Assembly: GCF_006715005.1 (NCBI RefSeq)
Contig: NZ_VFMJ01000001.1
Location: forward strand, 2,108,001-2,172,000
DNA: 64,000 bases
Origin: Serratia marcescens
GTDB lineage: Bacteria; Pseudomonadota; Gammaproteobacteria; Enterobacterales; Enterobacteriaceae
Direction: 5' to 3'
In this document: positions 17,857-26,186 of the stretch, piece after piece
Layout of the letters: every line of letters begins with the position of its first letter
Numbering within the stretch: the stretch's first letter is position 1
Made by a program: the position numbers and the translations under genes
Notes under the pieces: model-generated
What the model was told of the DNA's origin: nothing
Seen by the model: the letters and a program-made list of their open reading frames with translations, nothing else
Databases searched by the model: none

Positions 17857-18498
17857 ATGAAAGTAGCCATTATTGGAGCAACCGGTTTTGTTGGCCGCCG
17901 CGTGGTGGATGAAGCGCTGGCTCGCGGTCTTCAGGTGACGGCAATCGCCCGCCAGAAAAAAGAGTTGCCGGAGCACGCCAATCTGACCGTCGCGCTGGGC
18001 GACGTCGCCGATACCGCCTGGCTGGCAGGGCAATTGCACGGCCAGGATGCGGTGATCAGCGCCTACAACCCCGGCTGGGGCGAAGACAACCTGTATGAGA
18101 AAACCGCTCGAGGCGCCCAGCAGATCCTCACTGCGGTCGAGCAAGCCGGCGTCAAACGCCTGTTGGTGGTCGGCGGCGCCGGCAGTCTGGAAGTGGCGCC
18201 GGGCGTTGAACTGGTGGATACGCCGCAGTTCCCGGAAAATATCCGCCCCGGTGCGCAGGCGGTGCGCGATCTGCGCAACAAGCTGCGCAATGAATCGGCG
18301 CTCGATTGGACCTATCTCTCGCCGGCCGCCCTGCTGGAGCCGGGCAAACGCACCGGTCAGTTCCGCCTCGGCACCACCCAACTGCTGATGAACGGCGAAG
18401 CGCCGGCCAGCATTTCGGTGGAAGACCTGGCGGTCGCCATCGTCGATGAGATTGAAAAACCACAGTTTATTCGCGCACAGTTCACCGCTGCCTACTAA
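17857..18498 (+). CDS. NAD(P)-binding Rossmann-fold protein, NmrA/YwnB-like
   Basis: A 213-aa atypical short-chain dehydrogenase. The dinucleotide loop 'GATGFVGRRVV' is at residues 7-17, and 'ARQKKELPEH' near residue 32 could bind the NADP phosphate. 'RLLVVGGAGSLEV' in the middle and 'DWTYLSPAALLEPG' later are typical of NAD(P)-dependent reductases in the NmrA/YwnB group. No classical YxxxK is evident, so it may be a redox sensor, flavin-type or quinone-type reductase. AAGGAG lies 8 nt before the ATG. It is probably controlled by the divergent LysR protein. Confidence 0.85.
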   Translation: MKVAIIGATGFVGRRVVDEALARGLQVTAIARQKKELPEHANLTVALGDVADTAWLAGQLHGQDAVISAYNPGWGEDNLYEKTARGAQQILTAVEQAGVKRLLVVGGAGSLEVAPGVELVDTPQFPENIRPGAQAVRDLRNKLRNESALDWTYLSPAALLEPGKRTGQFRLGTTQLLMNGEAPASISVEDLAVAIVDEIEKPQFIRAQFTAAY

Positions 18499-18508
18499 AT
18501 CGCCTCGT

Positions 18509-18535
18509 CGCCAGGCCGCCCGGCCTGGCGTTTTC
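18509..18535 (+). terminator. Terminator after the NAD(P)-binding protein gene
   Basis: CGCCAGGCC/GGCCTGGCG stem with a 4-nt loop and a TTTTC tail. Confidence 0.75.
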
Positions 18536-18566
18536 TCCACAGTCGCCGCCGCCAGTATTCTGAATT

Positions 18567-18583
18567 TCTAAGGTTTTCTTAAG
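18567..18583 (+). promoter_or_regulatory. PmrA (BasR)-type box upstream of eptA
   Basis: TCTAAG-N5-CTTAAG matches the tandem half-site pattern (C/T)TTAA(G/T)-N5-(C/T)TTAA of PmrA. It is 53 bp upstream of the eptA start. eptA (pmrC) is the classic PmrA target, which supports the assignment. Confidence 0.6.
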
Positions 18584-18636
18584 TTTCATCCGGTAGATTT
18601 CAAGGCATTATCTCCTCTCAGGATCCAGATTTGGCA

Positions 18637-20274
18637 ATGTGGTTACGTCAACGCTTACAGTGCAACAGCCTCGGTTTTATCCTCGCCACCGCCCTGTTCT
18701 TCACTCTGTTTCAAAACGCGTTATTCCTGCACCGCGCCTGGTCGTATATCACCTTCGATAACGTCCACAGCGTCATTTTCGCCGCCAGCATGCCGGTGGT
18801 GATCTTCTGTGCGCTGAATATTATCTTCAGCGTGTTGACCGTGCCCTACCTGCGCAAGCCGCTGATCGTCTTTTTCCTGCTCGGCAGCGCCGCAGCCAAC
18901 TATTTCATGTACAGCTATGGCGTGGTGATCGACGGCAACATGATGCAGAACGCTTTCGAAACCAATACCCAGGAAGCGACGGCACTGCTAACGCCACGCA
19001 TGGGGTTGTGGTTGGCGCTGCTCGGTATTTTGCCGGCGGTGGCGGTCTGCTTCACCCATATTCGCCAGACCCGCCCCTGGTGGTACATGGTCGGACTGCG
19101 CGCCGCCAACGTCATGCTGTCATTGGTGGTGATCCTGATCGTCGCCGCGCTGTTCTACAAAGACTACGCTTCGCTGATCCGCAACAATAAAAGCGTGGTG
19201 AAAATGTTGACGCCTTCCAACTTTGTCGCCGGCACCATCAAGTTTACCGAACAGCGCTATTTCACCCGCAATCTGCCGCTGGTAAAAATCGGTGAAGACG
19301 CGCGCAAAGGGCCGCAGATCGCCGGGCAGGCCAAGAAAACGCTGGTGATCCTGGTGGTGGGCGAAACCGCCCGCGCCGAAAACTTCTCCCTCGGAGGTTA
19401 CGGGCGCGAAACCAACCCGCGTCTGAAGCAGGACGACGTGGTCTACTTCAAGAACGCCAGCTCTTGCGGCACCGAAACGGCGATCTCCGTACCCTGCATG
19501 TTCTCCAACATGCCGCGCAGAGAGTACGACGCGACTCAGGCGGCGCACCAGGAAGGCATGCTCGACGTGCTGGCGCATGCTGGCGTCAACGTGCTGTGGC
19601 GCGATAACGACGGCGGCTGCAAAGGCACCTGCGACCGGGTGCCGCACATCGACATGACCACGTTAAAGCTGCCGCAGGACTGTGACGGCGAGGTTTGCAT
19701 GGATAACGTGCTGCTGTACAAGCTGAACGACTACATCAATAGCCTGAAAGACGACGGCGTGATCGTGCTGCACCAGATGGGCAGCCACGGCCCGGCTTAC
19801 TACCGCCGCAGCACGCCAGAATTCCAGACGTTTTCGCCGACCTGCAACAGCAATCAGATCCAGGATTGCAGCCACGAACAGCTGGTGAACACCTACGACA
19901 ACGCGATCTTGTATACCGATGCGATGCTCGATGCCACCATCAAGCTGCTGCAGCAGTATGGCGACCGCTTCAATACCGCGCTGGTCTATTTGTCCGATCA
20001 CGGCGAATCGCTGGGAGAAAACGGCATGTACCTGCACGGAACGCCTTATGTCTTCGCGCCGAGCCAGCAAACGCACGTGCCTTTCCTGATGTGGATGTCG
20101 GCCGACTATCAGCGTAACTTCGGCATCGATCGCCAGTGTCTGAACGCGTTGGCGGAAAAGGACGACGTGTCGCAGGACAACCTGTTCCACACCCTGTTGG
20201 GTATGTTGGACGTACAAACCCGCGAATATCAATCCCGACTGGATATCCTGCAGCGTTGCCGCAACGCGGCGTAA
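18637..20274 (+). CDS. eptA: Lipid A phosphoethanolamine transferase EptA
   Basis: A 545-aa inner membrane enzyme that transfers phosphoethanolamine from phosphatidylethanolamine to lipid A phosphates, lowering surface charge and polymyxin binding. The N-terminal third has five membrane helices (about residues 10-180); the periplasmic sulfatase-fold domain follows with the nucleophile Thr in 'VVGETARAENFSLGGY', 'SCGTETAISVPCMFSNM', 'DNDGGCKGTCDRVPH' and the zinc-site 'YLSDHGESLGENG'. Paired cysteines match EptA disulfides. The ATG at 18637 fits the family better than the TTG at 18631. Unlike in E. coli it is not joined to basRS. Confidence 0.95.
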   Translation: MWLRQRLQCNSLGFILATALFFTLFQNALFLHRAWSYITFDNVHSVIFAASMPVVIFCALNIIFSVLTVPYLRKPLIVFFLLGSAAANYFMYSYGVVIDGNMMQNAFETNTQEATALLTPRMGLWLALLGILPAVAVCFTHIRQTRPWWYMVGLRAANVMLSLVVILIVAALFYKDYASLIRNNKSVVKMLTPSNFVAGTIKFTEQRYFTRNLPLVKIGEDARKGPQIAGQAKKTLVILVVGETARAENFSLGGYGRETNPRLKQDDVVYFKNASSCGTETAISVPCMFSNMPRREYDATQAAHQEGMLDVLAHAGVNVLWRDNDGGCKGTCDRVPHIDMTTLKLPQDCDGEVCMDNVLLYKLNDYINSLKDDGVIVLHQMGSHGPAYYRRSTPEFQTFSPTCNSNQIQDCSHEQLVNTYDNAILYTDAMLDATIKLLQQYGDRFNTALVYLSDHGESLGENGMYLHGTPYVFAPSQQTHVPFLMWMSADYQRNFGIDRQCLNALAEKDDVSQDNLFHTLLGMLDVQTREYQSRLDILQRCRNAA

Positions 20275-20319
20275 GCGCTTAACTTCCTCGTGCCGCTGGG
20301 GCACAATAGTTTGCAGACA

Positions 20320-20347
20320 ACCGGCGTTTTGTGCGCCGGTTTTTTTA
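20320..20347 (+). terminator. Terminator after eptA
   Basis: ACCGGCG/CGCCGGT stem followed by TTTTTTT. Confidence 0.85.
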
Positions 20348-20353
20348 TTCCCA

Positions 20354-20382
20354 TTGACCTAGACCAATCGGTCTATTATGCT
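20354..20382 (+). promoter_or_regulatory. nemR promoter with embedded NemR operator
   Basis: TTGACC (20354-20359) and TATGCT (20377-20382) with a 17-bp spacer form a sigma70 promoter. The spacer contains the perfect inverted repeat TAGACC-AATC-GGTCTA (20360-20375), which matches the NemR box. Repressor binding here would occlude RNA polymerase, giving autorepression. Confidence 0.75.
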
Positions 20383-20389
20383 CGACACC

Positions 20390-20998
20390 ATGATGACCAA
20401 ATCAACGCATTGCAACGTGGACACACGTGAACATCTGCTCGCCACCGGCGAAACCCTCAGCCTGCGCCTGGGCTTTACCGGCATGGGGCTGAGCGAACTG
20501 CTGGCCACTGCGGGCGTGCCGAAAGGTTCGTTCTACCACTATTTCCGCTCGAAGGAAGCCTTCGGCGAAGCGATGCTGCAACGCTATTTCGCGCATTATG
20601 ATGCAGAAATGCAGAAACTGTTTGCCGACGAGCACAGCGATGCCCGCCACCAGCTCTTGGGCTATTACGCCCAGGCCATCAGCTATCATTGCCGCAGCGA
20701 ATGTCACAACGCCTGTCTGGCGGTGAAACTCTCCGCCGAGGTGAGCGACCTGTCGGAGCCGATGCGCCATGCGTTGGAAATAGGGACCGCCCGTGTGATC
20801 GGCCACCTGCAGGCGGCCATTGAACGCGGCATCGCCGAGGGATCGTTGTCGGTAGCCATGAGCCCGGCGGCCACCGCAGAGACGTTGTATGCCCTCTGGC
20901 TCGGCGCCTCGCTGCGCGCCAAGATTCGACGCTCGTTGGCCCCGTTGACCAGCGCGCTGGAAAGTATCGAGTTGCTGCTGCGCCCGCCGCAGCCGTAA
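20390..20998 (+). CDS. nemR: TetR-family repressor NemR
   Basis: A 202-aa TetR regulator closely similar to E. coli NemR, which senses electrophiles and reactive chlorine through cysteine and controls nemA-gloA. The HTH is at about residues 12-57 with 'GLSELLATAGVPKGSFYHYF' as the recognition region. Cysteines in 'YHCRSECHNACLAVKLS' (around 100-116) include the equivalent of the redox-active Cys106. The start is uncertain: ATG at 20378 overlaps the -10 element, so 20390 or 20393 is more likely, which would leave almost no 5' leader. Followed by a second NemR-type box and nemA. Confidence 0.93.
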   Translation: MMTKSTHCNVDTREHLLATGETLSLRLGFTGMGLSELLATAGVPKGSFYHYFRSKEAFGEAMLQRYFAHYDAEMQKLFADEHSDARHQLLGYYAQAISYHCRSECHNACLAVKLSAEVSDLSEPMRHALEIGTARVIGHLQAAIERGIAEGSLSVAMSPAATAETLYALWLGASLRAKIRRSLAPLTSALESIELLLRPPQP

Positions 20999-21053
20999 CC
21001 ACAACCGTCTTTTTTCGTGAAAAATGCAGTTCGTGTTTTTTTATCGCCATAAC

Positions 21054-21068
21054 TAGACGACCGGTCTA
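21054..21068. promoter_or_regulatory. Second NemR-type operator, before nemA
   Basis: TAGAC-GACCG-GTCTA is an inverted repeat sharing the TAGAC/GTCTA arms with the operator in the nemR promoter, but with one base less between the arms. It lies 18 bp upstream of the nemA start, suggesting separate control of nemA. Confidence 0.6.
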
Positions 21069-21086
21069 TTAAATACAGGATGCACT

Positions 21087-22190
21087 ATGAAGACTGAAAA
21101 ATTGCTCTCTCCGCTGAAGGTTGGCGCCGTCACCCTGCCCAACCGCGTGTTTATGGCTCCGCTGACGCGTCTGCGCAGCATCGAACCGGGCGATATTCCT
21201 ACGCCGCTGATGGCTGAGTATTATGCGCAGCGCGCCGGCGCCGGCCTGATTGTGACCGAAGCAACGCAGATCTCCTTCCAGGCGAAAGGCTACGCCGGTG
21301 CGCCAGGCCTGCACACCCCGGAACAGATCGCCGCATGGAAACACATCACGCAGGCAGTGCATGATAAAAACGGCCACATCGCCGTGCAGCTGTGGCACGT
21401 CGGCCGCATCTCCCACTCAAGCCTGCAGCCGGGCGGACAAGCGCCGGTCGCGCCTTCGGCGATCAACGCCGAAACCCGCACCACCGTGCGAGATGAAACC
21501 GGCGCCTGGGTGCGCGTACCGACCTCCACGCCGCGTGCGCTGGAAACCAGCGAGATCCCGGGTATCGTCAACGATTTTCGTCAGGCGACCGCTAACGCGC
21601 GTGAAGCCGGCTTCGACTTCATCGAACTGCATGCGGCTCACGGCTATCTGCTGCACCAGTTCATGTCCCCTGCCTCCAACCAACGTACCGATCAATACGG
21701 CGGCAGCATCGAGAATCGCACCCGCCTGACGCTGGAAGTGGTCGACGCGGCGGTCGCCGAATGGGGCTCCGAGCATATCGGCATCCGCATCTCACCGCTG
21801 GGGCCGTTCAACGGTCTGGACAACGGTGAAGATCAGGAAGACGCGGCGCTGTATCTGGTGGAAGAGCTGAACAAGCGCAATATCGCCTACCTGCACATCT
21901 CCGAACCGGACTGGGCCGGCGGCAAACCGTATTCCGACGCCTTCCGCGACTCGGTGCGCGCCCACTTTAAAGGGGTGATTGTCGGTGCCGGCGCCTACAC
22001 CGCTGAAAAAGCCGAAGCGTTGATCGAAAAAGGCTTCATCGACGCGGTGGCCTTCGGCCGCAGCTACATCGCCAACCCGGATCTGGTGGAGCGTTTCCGT
22101 CAGCACGCTCCGCTGAACGAGCCTAACCCGGAAACCTTCTATGGCGGCGGCGCCGAAGGCTATACCGACTATCCGTTTCTGGCGAAGTAA
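21087..22190 (+). CDS. nemA: N-ethylmaleimide reductase (Old Yellow Enzyme family)
   Basis: A 367-aa FMN-dependent ene-reductase, orthologous to E. coli NemA. TIM-barrel signatures: '[13 protein letters not shown]' at the N-terminus, '[11 protein letters not shown]' (active-site region), '[18 protein letters not shown]' with the His-x-x-His substrate-carboxyl ligands, '[14 protein letters not shown]' with the FMN contacts, and '[15 protein letters not shown]' and '[16 protein letters not shown]' near the C-terminus. It reduces maleimides, nitroaromatics and other electrophiles. Expression is expected to be derepressed by NemR when electrophiles are present. Confidence 0.96.
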   Translation: MKTEKLLSPLKVGAVTLPNRVFMAPLTRLRSIEPGDIPTPLMAEYYAQRAGAGLIVTEATQISFQAKGYAGAPGLHTPEQIAAWKHITQAVHDKNGHIAVQLWHVGRISHSSLQPGGQAPVAPSAINAETRTTVRDETGAWVRVPTSTPRALETSEIPGIVNDFRQATANAREAGFDFIELHAAHGYLLHQFMSPASNQRTDQYGGSIENRTRLTLEVVDAAVAEWGSEHIGIRISPLGPFNGLDNGEDQEDAALYLVEELNKRNIAYLHISEPDWAGGKPYSDAFRDSVRAHFKGVIVGAGAYTAEKAEALIEKGFIDAVAFGRSYIANPDLVERFRQHAPLNEPNPETFYGGGAEGYTDYPFLAK

Positions 22191-22204
22191 CTCGTCCTGA
22201 CTCC

Positions 22205-22236
22205 AACGGCCACGCAACCGCCTGGCCGTTTTTTTA
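22205..22236 (+). terminator. Terminator after nemA
   Basis: AACGGCCA/TGGCCGTT stem followed by a run of seven T. It separates nemA from gloA, which are cotranscribed in E. coli. Confidence 0.85.
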
Positions 22237-22248
22237 TGTGCCACGCGC

Positions 22249-22272
22249 AAAAAGGCCCGCACAAGGCGGGCC
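22249..22272 (-). terminator. Orphan minus-strand terminator between nemA and gloA
   Basis: On the minus strand GGCCCGC-CTTGT-GCGGGCC is followed directly by TTTTT, a textbook terminator. No minus-strand gene lies to its right for several hundred bases (gloA and rnt are on the plus strand), so it may end an unannotated small RNA. Confidence 0.65.
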
Positions 22273-22526
22273 GGGGTTCCCTGGTGTTGGTTATGCTGCA
22301 GTTCAATTTCTACACGGTTACGTGAGGAATTGATAATTGATTGTGCAGATCAATTACTTCGTATCGATCGGTACACTCGATCAATATTTAGACACCCTCG
22401 GCGCGAAGCCAATAGGTGACATTGTCACTCAATCGTCACGTTGAATTCCCTTGCGGGACAAGGCTATACTCGCTTGTGCTTCAATCCACCCGCCGTCTGC
22501 CACGGCACAGTCAATCCAGAGGAATT
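22273..22526. other. gloA upstream region
   Basis: No protein-coding signal is seen. It contains a 13-bp palindrome GTGACATTGTCAC at 22416-22428 about 100 bp upstream of gloA, AT-rich sequence around 22320-22400, and, if the minus-strand terminator at 22249 is real, a possible small RNA transcribed leftward. Confidence 0.4.
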
Positions 22527-22934
22527 ATGCGCTTACTCCATACCATGATCCGCGTCGGTGACCTGCAACGCGCCATCGACTTCTATACCAAGGTATTAGG
22601 CATGCGCCTGCTGCGCACCAGCGAAAATCCGGAGTACAAATACTCGCTGGCTTTCGTCGGCTATACGGAAGAGAGCGAAGGTGCGGTTATCGAACTGACC
22701 TATAACTGGGGCACCGACAGCTACGACATGGGCACCGCCTTCGGCCACCTGGCGCTGGGCGTGGACGACGTTGCCGCCACCTGCGACAGCATCCGCCGCG
22801 CAGGCGGCAAGGTCACCCGCGAAGCCGGTCCGGTGAAGGGCGGCACCACGGTAATCGCCTTTGTCGAAGATCCGGACGGCTACAAAATCGAGCTGATCGA
22901 AAACAAACACGCCGGTCAGGGCCTCGGCCACTAA
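22527..22934 (+). CDS. gloA: Lactoylglutathione lyase (glyoxalase I)
   Basis: A 135-aa metalloenzyme that isomerises the methylglyoxal-glutathione hemithioacetal to S-lactoylglutathione. The four metal ligands are visible: His5 ([10 protein letters not shown]), Glu56 ('[10 protein letters not shown]'), His74 ('[10 protein letters not shown]') and Glu122 ('YKIELIENK'). Same length as the E. coli Ni-dependent enzyme. AGAGGA precedes the ATG at 22527. It is near nemRA, a grouping for electrophile detoxification, although a terminator separates it from nemA here. Confidence 0.97.
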   Translation: MRLLHTMIRVGDLQRAIDFYTKVLGMRLLRTSENPEYKYSLAFVGYTEESEGAVIELTYNWGTDSYDMGTAFGHLALGVDDVAATCDSIRRAGGKVTREAGPVKGGTTVIAFVEDPDGYKIELIENKHAGQGLGH

Positions 22935-23046
22935 GCCTCCCCTTCAGGGCGCGCTGGCGCCCTGCTGATTCTCCGCGCGATAGCGCCTGCAACCGGGCGC
23001 AAAATTTGCCATAATGCGCGCTGCATTCGATGAAGATAAGAAACTG

Positions 23047-23697
23047 ATGGCCGAAAAAAGTGATCTTAACGCCCTGAGTGGTCGTTTTCGTGGGTTTTAT
23101 CCCGTAGTAATAGATGTTGAAACCGCCGGCTTCAACGCCAATACCGATGCGTTGCTGGAGATCGCCGCCGTCACGCTGAAAATGGATGAAGATGGCTGGC
23201 TGCAGCAGGACGAGACCCTGCACTTCCACGTGGAGCCTTTCGAGGGCGCCAACCTGCAGCCGGAAGCGTTGGCGTTTAACGGCATCGATCCGCACAACCC
23301 ACTGCGCGGCGCGGTCAGCGAATACGACGCGCTGCACGCCATTTTCAAAGCGGTGCGCAAAGGGCTCAAGGATCGCGGTTGCAATCGGGCCATTATCGTG
23401 GCGCACAACGCCAACTTCGATCACAGCTTCCTGATGGCCGCGGCCGAACGCGCCGGCCTGAAGCGCAACCCGTTCCATCCGTTCGCCACCTTCGATACCG
23501 CCGCGCTGAGCGGTCTGGTGCTGGGCCAAACGGTACTGGCGAAAGCCTGCATCGCCGCCGGCATGCCGTTCGACAGCAGCCAGGCACACTCCGCGCTGTA
23601 CGACACCGAACAAACCGCCCTGCTGTTTTGTGAGCTGGTTAACCGCTGGAAACGCCTCGGCGGCTGGCCGCTGCCCGCCGGCGATCTCGCCGAATAA
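23047..23697 (+). CDS. rnt: Ribonuclease T
   Basis: A 216-aa DEDDh 3'-5' exoribonuclease that trims the 3' ends of tRNA, 5S and 23S rRNA and turns over the CCA end. Exo I '[10 protein letters not shown]' (DxE), Exo II '[12 protein letters not shown]' and Exo III '[11 protein letters not shown]' (HxxxxD) are all present, and the zinc-independent '[12 protein letters not shown]' start matches RNase T. The ATG at 23047 gives the family-length protein. In E. coli the helicase gene lhr follows; here grxD follows directly on the opposite strand. Confidence 0.97.
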   Translation: MAEKSDLNALSGRFRGFYPVVIDVETAGFNANTDALLEIAAVTLKMDEDGWLQQDETLHFHVEPFEGANLQPEALAFNGIDPHNPLRGAVSEYDALHAIFKAVRKGLKDRGCNRAIIVAHNANFDHSFLMAAAERAGLKRNPFHPFATFDTAALSGLVLGQTVLAKACIAAGMPFDSSQAHSALYDTEQTALLFCELVNRWKRLGGWPLPAGDLAE

Positions 23698-23703
23698 GCC
23701 CAA

Positions 23704-23738
23704 CAAAAAAGGCGGCCCAGTTTGCACTGGCGCCGCCC
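23704..23738 (-). terminator. Terminator after grxD
   Basis: Minus-strand GGCGGCGCCAGT/ACTGGGCCGCC stem followed by TTTTTTG. Confidence 0.78.
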
Positions 23739-23765
23739 GTTACGCGATAACCGCAAGCCTGTCGA

Positions 23766-24113
23766 TTAAGACTGCTGGTCTTCCTGCGCTTTATACTTTT
23801 CTGCCGTTTCTTTGATCAGCTGCTGCAGTTCGCCGCGCTGATACATCTCGATGATGATATCGCAACCGCCGACCAGCTCACCGTCTACCCACAGCTGTGG
23901 GAACGTAGGCCAATTGGCGTATTTTGGCAGCTCGGCGCGGATGTCCGGGTTTTGCAGAATATCCACGTAGGCGAAACGCTCGCCGCAGGCGGACAGCGCT
24001 TGCACAGCCTGTGCAGAGAAACCGCAGCTCGGCAGCTTTGGCGAACCTTTCATGTACAGCAGAATCGGGTTTTCAGCGATCTGGTGCTGAATTTTTTCAA
24101 GTGTCGTCGTCAT
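23766..24113 (-). CDS. grxD: Monothiol glutaredoxin GrxD
   Basis: A 115-aa CGFS-type glutaredoxin. The active-site motif is in 'KLPSCGFSAQAVQAL' near residues 27-36, with 'NWPTFPQLWVDGELVGGCDI' providing the TVP-like cis-Pro and the GG-C-D glutathione site. It binds a bridging [2Fe-2S] cluster with glutathione and passes clusters on, partnering with BolA-type proteins. Start ATG at 24113. Its neighbours sodB and the suf operon are also iron-linked. Confidence 0.97.
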   Translation of the reverse strand: MTTTLEKIQHQIAENPILLYMKGSPKLPSCGFSAQAVQALSACGERFAYVDILQNPDIRAELPKYANWPTFPQLWVDGELVGGCDIIIEMYQRGELQQLIKETAEKYKAQEDQQS

Positions 24114-24529
24114 TTATTGCTTCCTCAAGCCACATTTCATGGCTACAACATGCATCACGCGGGCTATTGTAGCGGCTGGAACAGTCGCAAGAAAACGCCA
24201 TCTTTTGCAAGGATATTCGCCCGCCGCCGATCGCGTTTCACCGGCCACGTCATTCCGGTCAAAACATACGTTGAGAATAACATTTTTAATCCGACCATTT
24301 CACTAATATATTGCGCCGCGATGACGACGCGGCTTAATTATATCCGCCGCCGCCCCCTGGCGTTTTTTCATACATTAACGGGCTGATTTTAAACCAAAAA
24401 AAATGTCATTAACGTTTTCTCACAATATGGATTATTATTTACGAGTTCTTCGCTGTTTTATATGGCGAAATTCGGGAATACTGTAACTCTTTCGATATCC
24501 GTTTCGGGGCCAAGGTTGGTGACGTCGAC
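24114..24529. other. Long grxD-mepH intergenic region
   Basis: A 416-bp gap with divergent promoters expected at each side. It is AT-rich from about 24260, with an A8 run near 24396, and I find no convincing ORF, terminator or RNA. The mepH leader may be long. Confidence 0.5.
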
Positions 24530-25348
24530 ATGCGTTTAATTCTTACGCTCTTTGCGCTGCTGTTTACGCAGCTCTTCTTCAATTTGGCGCACGCTGCGCC
24601 ACAGGCGCGTGTTGCCGCCGAGCAGCGTAAAAGCCATGCTAATGAAGCGCGGCCCGATGACCGCAGAAAAAAGAAAGCGGACAAAGCCGCTAAAAAAGCC
24701 AAAGTGACGGCTCCCGAGAAAAAAGCCAAGACCGCCAAGGCGAAAAGCGAGAAAAGCGCGAAAAAGATCGCCAGCGCCAAACCCAAGGCCAAAGCGCAGA
24801 AAACCGCCAAGATTAAAGTTACCCCGCCGAAAAAGGGCTATAAAAAAGGCTATGGCCGCCACCGCGAAGCCGGTATGGCCACCGCCAAACTGGCGCGTGA
24901 AGAAAAGCCGTTGAAACTCAGTCCCGCCCACAAAAAACGCTACCAACACGCCAAACAGACCGCGATGGCCAAGCTGATGGGCCAGATGGGCAAACCTTAC
25001 CGCTGGGGCGGCAGCTCGCCGCGCACCGGCTTCGACTGCAGCGGCCTTATCTATTACGCCTACAAAGACGTAGTGAAAATCAAGATGCCGCGCACCGCCA
25101 ACGAGATGTATCACCTGCGCGATGCGGCGCCGATCAAGAAAAGCGAACTGGAAAGCGGCGATCTGGTGTTCTTCCGCATCAACAACCGCGGCGTGGCGGA
25201 CCATGTTGGCGTCTACCTCGGCAACGGCAAATTCATCCAGTCGCCGCGCACCGGCGAAGAGATCCGCATCAGCCAGCTCGACAACGACTATTGGCAAAAC
25301 CACTACATCGGCGCACGCCGCGTAGTGACGCCGAAAACTATCCGTTAA
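24530..25348 (+). CDS. mepH: Murein DD-endopeptidase MepH (NlpC/P60)
   Basis: A 272-aa exported peptidoglycan hydrolase that cleaves D-Ala-mDAP crosslinks so that new strands can be inserted. A signal peptide ends about 'AHAA' at residue 23. Residues 30-115 form a very Lys/Ala-rich linker (AKKAKVTAPEKKAKTAKAKS). The NlpC/P60 domain starts near 140 with catalytic Cys in 'GFDCSGLIYYAY', His in 'ADHVGVYLG' and a third polar residue in the C-terminal 'HYIGARRV' region. Orthologue of E. coli YdhO, between grxD and sodB as in that genome. Confidence 0.94.
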   Translation: MRLILTLFALLFTQLFFNLAHAAPQARVAAEQRKSHANEARPDDRRKKKADKAAKKAKVTAPEKKAKTAKAKSEKSAKKIASAKPKAKAQKTAKIKVTPPKKGYKKGYGRHREAGMATAKLAREEKPLKLSPAHKKRYQHAKQTAMAKLMGQMGKPYRWGGSSPRTGFDCSGLIYYAYKDVVKIKMPRTANEMYHLRDAAPIKKSELESGDLVFFRINNRGVADHVGVYLGNGKFIQSPRTGEEIRISQLDNDYWQNHYIGARRVVTPKTIR

Positions 25349-25546
25349 TTCCCTGTTTTGCGCGGTTGCGGCCCTGGTCGCAACCGCCTGCTCAAGCTAT
25401 CGCCCATCGCACCGCCCCACGCGCATTTCTCGCTTTTCTTCCTGTTTTTTATGACGAAAATTGTTAAGATTGAATGACCACAATAAAAAACGGCCCATAT
25501 GATTCTCGCCCGGCGGGAAGCGGATGGCGCTGTAAAGGAGGAAGCA

Positions 25547-26125
25547 ATGTCGTTTGAATTACCTGCATTACCGTATGAGAAAAACGCGCTCGAGCCGCAC
25601 ATCTCCGCCGAGACCCTGGAATACCACTACGGCAAGCACCACAACACCTACGTGGTTAACCTGAACAACCTGGTGAAAGGCAGCGAGTTCGAGGGCAAAT
25701 CGCTCGAAGAGATCATCAAGACCTCTAACGGCGGCGTCTTCAACAACGCCGCGCAGGTGTGGAACCACACCTTCTACTGGCACTGCCTGTCACCACAGGG
25801 CGGCGGTGAACCGCAGGGCGAACTGGCGGCGGCGATCGTCAAATCCTTCGGCTCTTTCGCTGCGTTCAAAGAGCAGTTCACCGATGCCGCAGTGAAAAAC
25901 TTCGGTGCAGGCTGGACCTGGCTGGTGAAAAAACCGGACGGCGCGCTGGCGATCGTCAACACCTCCAATGCGGCCACCCCGCTGACCGGTGAAGACAAAC
26001 CGCTGCTGACCGTTGACGTGTGGGAACACGCGTATTACATCGATTACCGCAACGCGCGTCCAAAATACCTGGAAAACTTCTGGGCGTTGGTCAACTGGAC
26101 CTTCGCAGCGGAAAACCTGGCGTAA
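25547..26125 (+). CDS. sodB: Iron superoxide dismutase
   Basis: A 192-aa cytoplasmic Fe-SOD. Metal ligands are His27 ('HYGKHHNTY' region), His74 ('[12 protein letters not shown]'), Asp and His in '[19 protein letters not shown]' near 157-161. The Gln of 'NAAQVWNH' is the position that separates Fe- from Mn-SOD, here the Fe type. The AAAGGAGGAAGCA leader before the ATG resembles the E. coli sodB ribosome binding site that RyhB pairs with under low iron. A strong terminator follows. Confidence 0.97.
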   Translation: MSFELPALPYEKNALEPHISAETLEYHYGKHHNTYVVNLNNLVKGSEFEGKSLEEIIKTSNGGVFNNAAQVWNHTFYWHCLSPQGGGEPQGELAAAIVKSFGSFAAFKEQFTDAAVKNFGAGWTWLVKKPDGALAIVNTSNAATPLTGEDKPLLTVDVWEHAYYIDYRNARPKYLENFWALVNWTFAAENLA

Positions 26126-26145
26126 GCGCAGGTTCTGAGGTGATG

Positions 26146-26172
26146 AGGCGCAGCCAGGCTGCGCCTTTTTTA
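26146..26172 (+). terminator. Terminator after sodB
   Basis: AGGCGCAGC/GCTGCGCCT stem with a 3-nt loop and T6 tail. It lies 15 bp from the end of the converging ynhF gene. Confidence 0.85.
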
Positions 26173-26186
26173 TCGCCGGCGGGAAA

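Noticed and set aside
22945..22964. Terminator after gloA
   Set aside because: CAGGGCGC/GCGCCCTG forms a strong stem but no T run follows on either strand, so termination cannot be claimed.
24439..25303. Minus-strand ORFs opposite mepH
   Set aside because: Mirror of the Lys/Ala-rich linker, giving Phe/Leu-rich sequence that mimics membrane segments.
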